DNA of 64,000 nucleotides from Sphagnum compactum (lineage: Eukaryota; Bryophyta; Sphagnopsida; Sphagnales), in the NCBI GenBank assembly GCA_965153455.1, contig OZ234498.1, forward strand, positions 15,562,001-15,626,000. Direction: 5' to 3'. The notes under the pieces were generated by a model. The model was given only the letters and a program-made list of their open reading frames with translations, did not search any database and was not told the DNA's origin. Shown here one piece after another: positions 26,257 through 41,905 of this stretch. How positions within the stretch are numbered: position 1 is the first letter of the stretch; every line of letters starts with the position of its first letter. A program made the position numbers and the translations under genes.

Positions 26257-27379
26257 TGATGAAGTCTAGATTCCAAATATGTCCCATTTGATCAATTTGA
26301 TTTCATGGCATCGCATTCACCCACATCGGGTTCCTTGATTAGTTCAATCAATTTTCATCCACATGGCAATTAGGGTTCCATGTGATCAATTTCATCTATG
26401 ATGTTGTCCAAATTCATTATTTTCATCCCAAATGCTCCACTTCACCAACATGGTGTTAAATTGCATTCACATGTCAAATACTTTCATCATGTGAAAATTT
26501 TCCACTAGGTATATGTATGCCATCAAGTTTCATCCTCAAGATCATGTTTCATCCATAGAGTTTGGCTTCTTGAGTGTTGTTGATTCCATCTTCAGTTGTG
26601 ATGTATTCCAAGATGGAATGGATGGATCTTTTACGGAATTTGGCTCCACCTACAGGACCCGCATTCACAGTGAGGGCTCAACTAATTTTTCCTTCCAAAC
26701 CCAATTTTTGCAATGGGTTTGAATTTCCAACAACAAAATTCACTCAAAAATCAATATCTTCCACACCTTAGCTCTGAAAATTGTGAAATAAATTTTATTA
26801 AAATCTGACTCGCCGAGGACTTTCCAACAACACCAAAAATGCTTCCAAATTCAGATATAGTTTTCAGTTTCTATTTTATTTAGATTTCATTGAGAAAAAA
26901 TGGTTTAATAATCAATAGCTTCCACACCGTGGCTATTGAAATAATAGTTCCAATAAAACAAATAATAAAATAATAAAAATAAAACAAGAATTTAAAAAAT
27001 AAGTATATGGAGTTCCTCCTTGTTGTTGGTTAATTTTGCAACAACTAACTTCAAAAATAGTTACATGGAGTTTTCTTTAATTACAAATTTTGTCCTTGTT
27101 TTTTTGAGAAAAAACATTTGGATTTTTATTTTTTTTGGATTTTTTTTGTATATATATTCTGGGCAAAATGAAAAAAACTTATTTAGTGCCCAATATCTGC
27201 TCTAACTTTTTTTGGTGGAAGAAATTCTATTTTTCACTTTTAAAATGAGTTCAGTGCTTGGAAAAAAAAATTCCTCTCAATTGAACCAAAAAATAAAATT
27301 AATATAAAAATGTATGGGGCCTAGACACCAAGAAGAGAGAGACAAAAGAAAATGAAATTTAGGGTGTTACGTTAGCGAA

Positions 27380-27665
27380 ATTAGGGCAGGGAGAGAATGA
27401 AATTTGGAGTTTTGGGGGCAGAAAATGAAATTTTAACTGGACGGGCAGAACACTTAGGGCAGGAAATGAGACCCAGGGTTTTGAGGGCAGAAAAAGTTAG
27501 GGCAGAAAATTGAAATTTAGGGTTTGGCGGTCTCTAGGGTTTGGCGGTCTCTTGCTTTCTTTCTCTAGTCGCTCTCTACCGAGACAGATCTGGTGAGCGT
27601 CTTGGTGCGTAGAAGGGAAAGGAATTGTGGTAGCGGGAACTTTTCGAGCACTACAAGGGCTGAAA
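27380..27665 (+). promoter_or_regulatory. RPT4 leader/promoter with GGGCAG repeats and duplicated telo-box unit
   Basis: Immediately upstream of the RPT4 ATG. GGGCAG occurs six times in 122 bp (27384, 27416, 27443, 27457, 27485 and 27500), several within the longer phrase GGGCAGaAAATGAAATTT. Next comes an exact tandem duplication of the 17-mer AGGGTTTGGCGGTCTCT (27519-27535 and 27536-27552); each unit carries a TAGGGTTT telo-box with the T or A before it. A CT-rich stretch at 27550-27580 follows. Telo-boxes near the start site are typical of plant genes for protein synthesis and turnover; the exact start site is not shown by the sequence. Confidence 0.6.
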
Positions 27666-31653
<3,988 letters not shown>

Positions 31654-32770
31654 TAAGGTAGCAAATTCTAAATTCTCTCCAGGGGCACCCAGTTACTGGA
31701 TATATTGTGGAGCAGTACTGCCCAAAACTGGCTATGTTGTCCATGACTAGTTAGATCTGACATAGCAAGTGACTGGTTTACACAGGGATGATTTTTTGAT
31801 CATCTGTTCTCTAGACATGCTTTCAACATTGAACCCTCCTCTCATGTCAGAAATTTTAGGATTTCAATTAGTGATGAAGTTTAAATGCTGGGGAGTCTTT
31901 CAAATCAGATTTTGCCCACCCTCAAAACCATACTGCTGTGGACTGGCCTGGCCTGGCCTGGCCGATTTAGCTTGTCATCCAAATTGTAAATCAATGAGAG
32001 AAGGAGATACGGAAGTTAGCTGAGCACACAAGCTTGGCTTGTAAACATCTCTTGAGCAACATTTTTAGTGTTCCTGCTATCAGCAGTGGTGTTTCCATTT
32101 TTTAGTAATTAAAAAGAAATTCAAAAATCCAATCATCTTTTTTTTTCTCTGAAGCATTGTCTATTAGGGTCACATGAAAGTTTTTGAGTTTTGAACATTT
32201 TGTCCAATTTTGTGTCGTGGAAAAAAGAATTAAAGTTGTGGAGAGACAAATTAAACTTGTTGTAATTGTGGAGAGATGAATGTAAGGTGTTGAAGTTTTT
32301 GGGATTGAAAATTTTAGAAGTTGAGAAAACATGTTGACAATGAAAATCCACATAATAATTGACCTGCTCATTTGTTATGACCAATTTCAAACACAAAATG
32401 GAATATCATAATATGATGAGTGAAGTTTAAGTTTGATGTGAAATATACAATATACAATCTGAAATGATTTCAAATTGGAAAATCCAACATAGTTCCAAAA
32501 AACCCTATTCATCATTTTCTGCCTTTCCAACCATTTGGAACTAAAAGGTTGAAAACACTCTTGAGCTAACATTCCATGCCACAAGTTTGTGGCAAAATTG
32601 TGATATTTGAAATGGAAAGGTAATAATTTGTTAAACCAAAGGAAGTATTAATGGGAGTATTAAAAAAGGACAAAATTTAAAGGCCTTCAAACATGATGAT
32701 AAATCACCAAGAAAAACCTTTGCAAATTCATTAAAAAAATTTGGGTTGTGAGCCTGGAAATTTTTGAATT

Positions 32771-32790
32771 GGGGGGGGGGGGGGGGGGGG
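32771..32790 (+). repeat. Poly-G run of 20
   Basis: Twenty consecutive G, followed by AGC and six more G. Its length may be unstable or misassembled. Confidence 0.85.
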
Positions 32791-32862
32791 AGCGGGGGGA
32801 TATCAAAACAACTACATTAGTTTTTTTTTCATTTTTCATTTATATTTTATTTCATCCATTTC

Positions 32863-33151
32863 AAGTATAGCTTAAGGGATTTTGGCCCCTAGGCAAGAGG
32901 TCTATTTTTATATGAGGATTTTGGAAAGACGATATTTTTCGCTCGTGTTGAAACTTGAGATTAATTATAGAGTTATAATATTTTGAAAGATTTTGGTTTC
33001 TTATTAGAGGATTTTTTGAAGATTATTATAATTTTTGCATGGTGAAATATTTGAGGTTTGCTAATAATTCTTCTTTTGCCTCTAAGATACTTTTGTAATA
33101 ATGTAAATGGCAAGGCCACAAGTGTGACACACACCTTGTTGTTTAACAATG
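32863..33151 (+). repeat. Dispersed repeat, copy 2 (right of RPT4)
   Basis: About 289 bp homologous to 24011-24325, direct orientation, 8.85 kb away. It begins near AAGTATAGCTTAAGGGAT and ends near TTGTTTAACAATGAG. Differences are scattered substitutions and short indels, so the copies are old. Both copies lie outside RPT4, one on each side. Confidence 0.85.
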
Positions 33152-34414
33152 AGTGAGCAACAAACATTTAACAATCAATTTGAATGTGTTAATTAATGAC
33201 AACCTTCTAAAATACAATGCATGATCGGAGATGCTCTTATTCAACAAAAGCTAAGTTTCAATTACCCTAAATTGTGGTAGTGGGTAGGTCATGAACAATG
33301 TTGCCTAGACCATATATGTTATCAAATATGTAAGGCAATTAATTGATTGGTAAGTCTTCTTTCTAACTAAGATCCATAACTTAAAATCAGCATTGCCGTT
33401 GTGCAAGTTTGCAAGGTAACATTGAAGGGAGACAAGAAAACCTACAAACCACGGGTAATCCTCTCATGACTAATATGGAGTATATACAATGTTGTCTAGG
33501 CAACATTGTTCGTGTTAAACACTACAAAAGTACTCCATTCCATCAAATGTCACACCATTGTCCAAGTACAAATATAATCAAGTTTTGAGTGCAAAGATCA
33601 AATACAATATAGTCAATACCATATTTTATGACGAGCATCGTCATCCCACTTGTCTCCTTCAGGTTGAAGAATCTACAAGCAATCTCCTCCATTTGCTCAT
33701 ATCCTTCTTCCAAGCTTCTTTGCACATAATATAATAGCATCAAATTAGGCAGATTCCTGGGTATGTATCTTCCTCTAGCATAGTTTAGGGAGTTAATACT
33801 GGAGCATTCCACCCTGGAGTGTTGCATTTTGGTGGTCACAGTATCAAATTTGCATTTCAAGATCTCTCCAAAAAAAATCAATGACTTCACACACTTGGTA
33901 ACGTCTTTTTTTTTTTTGTTTTTTACATCAAAAGTAGTCAAATAATTTACTGAAGGGTTTTGAAAAGACAAGCTATTATACTGCTAGAAAATGAGAGTGC
34001 ACAAGACAAAATAAAACCCCCTTGTGAGCACCAGTTCATGGGACACATACATGCCAACTGCATAACAACTTGGAAGAAAGTTTCTCTCACATTCGGCATC
34101 ACTGACACTTTCTCTCCACACTTGCCTCCCAAAGTCCCATCAAAAAAATTTAGAGTTTCCAAGCCAAGATCAGAAGAAGAGCAGGAGTTTTAGCCTCCGA
34201 TTGAGCTTCAAACAAGACCTTTTTTGTCTCACCATTCTCTCGCATCTTTGAGGATAGTTGTTCCAGTTCACCCCAGAAGACCTGTGAATAAAAAAGCATT
34301 ACCCAATGATGCCAAAACTGGGAAAGCGCCTCCTCTTCTGATGATATTCAAGAAGTTTTAGACTTAGTGCAAATGGTCTACAGCTGGAAAAAAATCCATG
34401 CATGCAGGTTTCCT

Positions 34415-34560
34415 CCACTGCCCCGTGCAACGGGTATCAAGACCACCCTCCAGTTCGTGCATATTTTCTCCCCTAACCCATGAACAACGGGTATTAAGAC
34501 CCGCCCCTCCCTCCAATTTGCGCATATTTTCCACCAACCACCCGTGAACAGGGTATAACA
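34415..34560 (-). repeat. Short tandem repeat just 3' of the HD-Zip III stop codon
   Basis: Two and a half copies of a ~57-62 bp unit: CAACGGGTAT recurs at 34428 and 34485, with a diverged AACAGGGTAT at 34547; GCATATTTTC follows each of the first two. The repeat lies 40-190 bp beyond the stop codon, so it is probably in the 3' UTR. Confidence 0.75.
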
Positions 34561-34601
34561 GCCATCCTCTGGCAAGTTCCAGACACTGGAAAGTGCAGAG
34601 A

Positions 34602-37600
34602 TCATGTCAAGAAAGTCCAGTTCATGAACAGGAAGGCAACACACAGAGGTGATTCTGCAACATCCGTGACTTTCCAAGCAAGGGCACGCTCATATGTCAC
34701 TGTGCGTCCCCTATGTGAAATTCGCACTCCTGGTGGAAGGTACGCATAACCCTGCACACCAGCCCCTCAACTGAGTCTTGTTTCCTATCCTATTGTCAAT
34801 TCCAATCCAACCCAACGATTCTCAGATATGGCCAAAACTATGGACAAAAATGAGAAGTTAGGATGAAAACAGTGCACAGGGGAAAAACAAACAAGGGACC
34901 AAAATAGTATTCTAACCTAAATTGGTCCTATCGAGAGTTTCATCCCCAGTCTTGGATTTGCCTTACCTGCACCTTGACTGCCTGCTGCTCATTTTCTTCA
35001 TTAAATTCAAGTCTCATCAGGATAAGACCCTGAAAATCTTCTGAACTGGTACCCAGTTTAATGAATTGGTGCCGAATTTCACTACTTTACAGATACCCTC
35101 AAATTGGGCATGAAACTAGGGTCAAACTAGGGCCCAAAGACAGGGTGACTTTCCGGATAACTCTATTGAGCTCAGGCTTTCAAATTGATTTTGGTAGACC
35201 AAAATATCCCTCTGAAGTAGATGAAGGCAATATTCGGCTCAATTTGGGTTCATTAGGTTCTCAAAATTTCTAGCTTCATGCCTATCAACTTTGTGGGTTC
35301 CTTTTTCGCTGTGAAGTCAGAACAAAGATCTGCGGGAAACCTTTGCACCTCTCCTATTTATACACATACAAGGAGTATATTATCGCAAACTCCAACCCTC
35401 GAAGAATGTGTGATTCATCTGTTGGTTCTAAAAGTCCAATTGGGTCAAAAACTCTCACCTGTTGCAAGACTTGAGTGAAGTCAGTGTATGGGAACTTCTT
35501 GCTATTTTCATCTAGAGTATTTTCCCAGGAGAGATCCTGCAATGCCCCAGCTGTTGTTTCAAACATTTCCAGTCCCGCCCGATTTGCGAACATAAACTCA
35601 GGCAAACCCTGTGCAAACAAAACACACACACACAAACCCAAAAGAAAAGAATTCAGAAATTCAGAAAGGAAAAAACAAAAATTCTGACAATGTACATTTG
35701 ACACGCTTAAGCTCTGAACCTAAGTGCAGTGTATTTCTTTCAAGGAAGCAAAAAGCACAGATATTAAAAAAAAGGAGTAGTACCTTCCAGGTGCAGCATA
35801 CAATCGCATCATTATGCTGCCAAAAATCCTTGAAGAGTGCATCATTGTTCCCTGTGTCAGTTGTTCTGGTCAGATCCATCCCCAAGTTCACTCTGCAACC
35901 AAACAGAACATAACCACCAATTTGCAAAAAATGTGTCAAAAATGCCAAAAATTGACACCCTAAGAACATTTCATTTCTAAGAAAAGCATTAGTTGCCTCC
36001 TATCCCCAACCATTGGTATATCAAATTTCACTAAATCATGAGTGGACATAAAATGGGCACCTGTAGCTGTCCACAATCCGACGGGCGAGAAGGGAATTAG
36101 GAGTCCCTGGCAAATGTCGTGGGTCTGTATGGGGTGCTAGATGGGAGGGGGTGAGTGCCATTGCAATCTGTTGCACAGACGCCACGACTGTGCGCACATA
36201 TTCACGTGCCATTACTGCACAGCTGTCACGATTATGTGCCTCGTATGCAAACTGGAATGCAATTGTTAGAACTGACCGAGAATGGCTGGATGCACTGCCC
36301 ACCAGAACACCATTTGCTGTTGTTCGCATTCCATCACTCCCTCCTTCAAGTGTTGCTGCCAAATTAAGTGTCCGTGAGAGCCCAGTCTGCAACCCCACCA
36401 CATTTTGTACCCGCTTTTCTTCAGAATGAGCTTCAAGTAGTTTGACTCTTTTCTCCCTACATGTGTTGAGAAGCTCTTCATTTTATTTGTTTAATACCAT
36501 AAACCCTAAACCCAAAAAACCCTAAGTCCTAATAATTTTGCACTTCCATCAGCTCTCAGGTTTCCATTAAAAATCTCTTGTTTTCCATGTCTATTCTGAA
36601 ATGTGGTCAATTGGGTTGAGAATATGTTACTGCTGAAATGCATAAGTAACACATACATTGCTGTCAAGTGGTATCACACGGAAACCAGATGGAAGAAGTG
36701 GAACATCATCAGAAATTGCCACATCCACTGGAGCAAACACAAGCTGGGCACAAGCTCCAACTGCATTCTCATCGATTCCACTGCAAAGCTGGATTTTTTT
36801 TTGTAAACACAAAACCCACAACTTGAAAATGTCAGCAACATAGTTCATGTCCCTTTTGTTTTTTCCTCTTCTTAATTACTAGTGTATCTTGGTACTGCTG
36901 CTGTAGAGACCAGTGTTGGGTGGGTACCAGGCTGGATGAAACCCTGGTATATAGACTGGTACTGGACCTGGTATCACAGACCTGACCAGACTGGTATGAC
37001 CCGAGGCAGCAATACCAGTTTGATACCTAGGCTGTATAAGTCTCAACATACCAGTATGCTTTTCCTTCATCCCATACAACATTTCCATCCAACAAAAGAG
37101 TACTAATAAGATCAAGTGCTTCTTGTGAAAGTGAAAATAATTATACCTGGACCAAAAAGGAATCCCTTGAAAGAATCGATCCTCCCTCCAGTTTTACCAC
37201 CTCCAAAAACTGCAAAAAAGGTTCAACTGCTGATTTGAACATTCTTTTCCCAGGGTTGAAAAGTCTCGAGTTGAAACTTGTTTGTAGTCTGAAGAGACAG
37301 TAAAAAAACAGAATGTACCAAAAGCAAACATTTTGTCATATAAGAAAGTTGAATTTATTTATTTTCCTTATGTCTACAAACGCACCTCTTCTTGCTCAAG
37401 AGAGTGGGCAAATGGAAGGGGGGCACTAGCTGCCCGGGAGGCAGATATGCCACCATGCAAATTGTTACGAAACGTGGCTGCTGTATTTGCATCGATATCA
37501 AAGTTTGCCCATTCTGACCGATGCTCACGTAATGAACGAATCAGGAGTGCTGGTGGCACATTCTGCACGGAAAAGAAAATTTAAATTTTTAATTTTTTGG

Positions 37601-40600
37601 AAAAAACAAAATCCTAATTGAATGTCATTGCAGCAATAACACAAGAGTTTCACACAATGCCATCCAGATCTCAGATACCCATTCATTCATTCATTCATTC
37701 ATCGATGCATTCATTCATTGATGATTTACACAGAAAGATGAAGAAAACCAACCTGCAAAAGCATGGATGCCTTGGCGCATAGGATGCCACCTCCAAGGGC
37801 AAAAAGAACCCGGTCAGAAGCATTCTGCCCACCTGTTGATTTCATGGTTGGAGTTGGATTCATCAAAATACTCACATCATCCATGCCATCACTGCCAAGA
37901 GTTGTCCAGCCATCATCGGTAAAAGTATTAACGGCTTCATTGAACCCCCTGATCACACCACCACCCAATAGTCAACATCCATTGTCATCTCTCAGCCCTG
38001 AGAACAGCATGTTAAATCGCCACCAGGTCAGCAGAGTGGGTGGTGTAAAAACCGTTATTATTAATCAAGCATAACCCACTCTGTTAACACATGCTGACAC
38101 AAAGCTCCACTTGAAAGAATGGCAGGAATCATAAGGCACACTCAAAAACAAAAATGAGGAGAAATTTTTATCTAAACCTCTTGACGACTCTCTATACCTG
38201 GCAAGGCGCTGGCTGAGGGTCCAGAGCGCTCCAGGATGTTGTTGGCCATTGCGCAATCCAATTTCTCCACTTTCCTCTTGTGCCAACCTCCGGAGATAAC
38301 GTAACGCCTACAAGCCCATCATCATTGCACCAAGCCCCCCTTTTTGACACCTGATTTTTTTGCCAAATGAAGAAGATGAGGATGGCATAAAAAGGGGGGA
38401 AAAAAACAAAAGAAGTAGAAAAAAGAACTAGAATATGAACACTCACCCTGATGGTCATCCTCTGGGCTAGCGCTGCCGCAGACTCATAGAGGGGACGGAG
38501 AACTTCTGGAATGCTCCAAGGCTGTGTTGATCAATTGATTAACCCATCCCAAAAGCACAGTCAAGACATGAACAATCAGAATCAAGCATCTTCCAGATTG
38601 CCAAGTTATGTATATTGATAGAAAAAGCTTCCAGATTCCATCACAGAAAAGGGGAAAGATATAGCAATGATAAGGGCACAAGAGAAAACATGTAAGTTGA
38701 AACTTTTGTACAAGCTTTACAGATTTTGTCAAAACCACAAAAGACAATAACATCAACATCTAAGTTGTGTAACCAAAACCAAAAAAAGAACACAGAGTTC
38801 GTGATGGTACTAAGCACTAGGCACCTCCAAGTCATAATGATCTACAACGTGAATGATGCATCCACCTCCCTCGCAGGGGCGTATCAGAAACCCACTTGGT
38901 AACATTTCTGCCCTGACAAAGGATGGCATTGGTTCTTGTGATCCTGCTAGCGAACGCTCACATATCTGCATGCCCAAGTCCTCAATCCCCATCAAAATTT
39001 GGACCATCATGTTGGCAAACATGTCAGGGAGAGTGCAGTTACAGAGATTTTGGAAGACTCCTGAGTTTGACGAGTTCAGTAGTCAGAACAACCTACCACA
39101 AGATTCCCATCCTCCAAAATGGTGGTGTATCTCAGTGTACAAAAATCCCGAGGAGGAGCCAAAGTTGTCGGAGCATACATCTGCAAGGTCACCAGCGCAC
39201 ACTTACTACTTCAGCAAGCAAGTTCAACTTTCCAGTAACACAAGAAGAATATATCCACAAGAAGAAGTGACACATCATGGCAACAGAAGAGGACAATTTC
39301 ATCAGAAGAAACAAAATACAAATCAATGCTTTCAGAAGTGTATATTTCTTTTTAACCTGTGTGTACAAGAGCTCAATTGTTCCTCCTTTTCCAGTCGAGA
39401 TTGCACCCAGCGTTTGAAGGCGCCGGCAATCCCGGAGCCATGACGGTCGGTCTTTAAGGACCTCCGCCACCTGATAAAGATATATCCAGTAAAATAAAAC
39501 ATTGTCAACAAGCAGCAGAAACACACAATCTCCAACACCAATTTCAGGCTTTTATGCAAGGACACACCCTCCACAGAAAAAAACAGTTGTGATTCTCGGG
39601 AAAGAAAGCATGATCTGGTTGGTGGATCACCCCAGATGATCTTGATGATGAGGGTCATACCTTGGTGGGTTCAAGACCCACAAGGCCGCATGCTCGTGCT
39701 GCAATGCCAGCGCAACCATGTGAAATTGCAATGATGCCAATGGCATCCGGACCAGGCTGCAAAAAACCATAAACAAAATTCCCCATTACCCACCCTTCTC
39801 TGTGTTGATCACCAAACTCTATTTTTTCAAAGTGAACCACATGAACCAACCAACTGGCACCAGAACTCCCGCCTGGTGTTGAATCTTTACACTACACCAT
39901 AGAACAGATGATTTGAGATGCAATAGATTTTGAAGGTAGATATGTATATATATACCTTCATACCGGGTAGCTGAATCCAGTCTACCGCAGTTCCTGTGGC
40001 TTTTGCTAGGAATTCCGTCAATGTATCCTCTGCGAGGGCCAATAATCTGCTGAACACATTCTCAACAATAACGCATATCCGTCAAAAAGAATGAAATCTG
40101 CGCAAAGTTTCTCAACAACATTGGCATTGAAGATGAAATCTCTACTAGCTAAAGAAATCTCTTTTAAGGAGGAGATTCAACTGACCCAGCAGAGTTAACA
40201 TCACGCGGAGAATGCTGAGGAGTTGGATTCTGAGGCAGACCGACAGTGATGACAGAATCAGAGCTCGTGTCTGTGGAGGCCATGCCATTCCGTCCAGGTA
40301 CTTGCAAACTCAGGTCCCCTCGAGAAGAAATCTTGTCACCCCCACCACCACCTCCGCCATTCAATGCACTAAACAAATTGCCTCCATGCATCCTTTCTTC
40401 CTTCAGTCCATGCAGCGGTGGCCCCTCCTGCTGTATGTAATTGACCCATCAGGTTCCACACTTCGACATCAATCAATTCAATGCCTTTCAAGACAAAAGC
40501 TCTCATTTACTTTTTGTTGTCCACCCATCCATGGCACATACTGAGGTATGACAAAACTCTTTGAGGAAGAATGTTGTGAGTATATGGGACATTGAAACAA

Positions 40601-41905
40601 TTGGGTATTAAACTCCTTGAGGAAGACTGCTGGGAGTATATGGGCTATAGGAACTGTTGGGCATGAAGCTCTTTTGAGCAACAATGTTGTGAGTACAGTT
40701 TATCGGAAATGTCGGGTATGAAACTCTTTGAGGAAGAATGTTGTGACTATTATGGGCTATTGGATATGTCAGGTACAAAACTGTTTTGAGGAAGAATGTC
40801 ACCACTATGGGCTATGGCAATGTCATCAGGTATGAAACTCTTTGAGGAAGAATGTCATGAAAATGTGCTATTCGATATGTCAGGTACAAAACTGTTTGAG
40901 GAAGAATGTGGGTGAGTATGGGCTTTTGGAAATGTTGGGTACAAAACTCTTTGAGAAAGAATGTCATGAGTACGGGCTATCTATCAGCAGAGATGTCTAC
41001 AGAAAAGCAGGAGACTGCTTGCAGCTTAAAGAAAGAGCACATGGGCAAGGGCAAGCCGACTACAGAAAACAGAAGGCAAAAAGAAAAAACTATGATCAAC
41101 TATTTACCTGGTTGTTGGGCAGACGACGTCGGCTACCAGGAGGAGGAGCAGGGCCACCAGGCAGCTCATTGAGTTGTTGTCTTAGCATGTGATTGTCAAG
41201 GGTGAGCTGAGAAGTATGCCGAGCAAGCCTCTCATTCTCCTCCATCAGAAGCCGGTTGAGAGCTGTGAGCTTCGCATTCACACTCACAAGCCTTGTTGAT
41301 TCCTTCCTCTGCTTCTCCCGACACCTGCAACAAAGCCAGAGAACACACCCATACAAACACACACGCACACACACAGAGTTCTCCTCTATTCTCATCAGCA
41401 GCTTACTACTTCTTTATCACCCACACCCAACATGCACCTTACCCACCACCACAACAACATGATGACAGTTTTAGAAGCTTCATCTTCAACCACATCATGC
41501 CATCATCAACCCACAATGGCAGCTTCAAAATCCAAACAAGTGAAACCTAGTATTCCTCATGTGGAGAATAAAGAAGAAAAACAAAGTCTGGATGGGTACA
41601 AAAGGGGTTTGTTTTGTGATGACAGAGACATGACATGCATCATGATGTTCAACGTCATTTATGGGTTGGGTGTTTGGTTGTGGGAGAAAATGTGCAAGAG
41701 GGATTTGGGGTTTTTATTTTTGGCTTTACCTCCGGTTTTGGAACCAGACTTTGATTTGCTTTGGCTCAATGTTGGCCAGCACAGGCGCCTCACGGATGAG
41801 CTGCTGTCTTCTGATGGAGCTGGGCTTGGGACACTCATGATACACCCGCTCCAGTGCCTCCACCTGCTCGTTTGTGTACCTCACATACTTCCCAGAGGCA
41901 TCCAT
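34602..41905 (-). CDS. Class III HD-Zip transcription factor (START and MEKHLA domains)
   Basis: Complete gene with 18 coding exons: 41905-41730, 41324-41108, 40430-40186, 40046-39956, 39756-39661, 39470-39357, 39180-39097, 38965-38825, 38521-38447, 38307-38198, 37948-37753, 37562-37386, 37209-37147, 36788-36657, 36386-36061, 35892-35784, 35608-35459 and 34751-34602. They sum to 2652 nt (883 aa plus TGA). Parts in order: homeodomain at about 6-66 (KYVRYTNEQVEALERVY, IKVWFQNRRCREKQ), leucine zipper (LTALNRLLMEENERLARH), Gly-rich linker, START domain from about 213 (DTLTEFLAKATGTAVDW, GCAGIAARACGLVGLEPT), and C-terminal MEKHLA domain from about 738 (PEFMFANRAGLEMFETT, ending FLFMNWTFLT). The family binds DNA as dimers and sets meristem, vascular and organ polarity. 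The ATG at 41905 begins MDASGKY; an in-frame TGA lies 12 bp upstream. Eighteen coding exons match the classic family structure. The ortholog subgroup (REV, PHB or moss C3HDZ) is not assigned. Confidence 0.96.
36893..37060 (-). repeat. Cluster of ACTGGTA/TACCAGT words in HD-Zip III intron 13
   Basis: Within about 170 bp, CTGGTAT, ACTGGTA, ACCAGT and TACCAG recur on both strands. The words are mutual reverse complements, so the segment can fold back. It resembles a decayed foldback element; no ends or target duplication were identified. Confidence 0.5.
37681..37722. repeat. (ATTC)n microsatellite in HD-Zip III intron 11
   Basis: ATTCATTC units, interrupted once by ATCGATGC, lie about 30 bp beyond the exon 11 donor. 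Confidence 0.9.
39747..39966 (-). promoter_or_regulatory. miR165/166-type target site split by HD-Zip III intron 4
   Basis: On the coding strand exon 4 ends CCGGTATGAAG (39966-39956) and exon 5 starts CCTGGTCCGG (39756-39747). Joined by splicing, these 21 nt match the conserved miR165/166 complementary site of class III HD-Zip mRNAs in the START domain (Pro-Gly-Met-Lys-Pro-Gly-Pro). Only spliced RNA carries the full site. Compared with the usual GGGATGAAG, the Gly codon here is GGT, a synonymous change in the 5' part of the site, which pairs with the microRNA 3' end. Confidence 0.9.
40545..40983 (-). repeat. Minisatellite, eight ~56-bp copies, in HD-Zip III intron 2
   Basis: On the plus strand a unit like GGTAtgAAACTCTTTGAGG then AAGAATGTtgTGAGTATGGGCTATtGgAAATGT begins at about 40545, 40604, 40660, 40715, 40772, 40829, 40883 and 40938, with spacings of 54-59 bp. 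Copies differ by scattered substitutions and small indels. The array fills about two thirds of the 677-bp intron between exons 2 and 3. No conserved open frame runs through it. Confidence 0.9.

Larger units (their letters stand above)
22791..27290. other. AT-rich intergenic DNA upstream of RPT4, no gene recognised
   Basis: No convincing coding frame was found. Identified contents are a ~315-bp dispersed repeat copy (24011-24325), GA microsatellites near 24400 and 25171, self-complementary AATTGAATTC-rich DNA near 25740-25860, and an inverted repeat at 26160-26256. A short GC-rich patch near 23770-23810 (GGCCCGGGGGCCGCCGG) stands out from its AT-rich context without an explanation. Confidence 0.55.
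31654..34400. other. Intergenic DNA between the convergent RPT4 and HD-Zip III genes
   Basis: It should contain both 3' UTRs, whose ends cannot be placed. It includes a 20-base G run at 32771-32790, the second copy of the dispersed repeat (32863-33151), and a 142-codon minus-strand open frame (33971-33543) that I do not recognise and cannot support as a gene. Composition rises in AT from about 32.1 to 33.5 kb. Confidence 0.5.

Noticed and set aside
33543-33971. 142-codon minus-strand open frame downstream of HD-Zip III
   Set aside because: No family similarity recognised, internal Lys run from poly-A/T, and AT-rich context. Left as unexplained DNA, not a gene.
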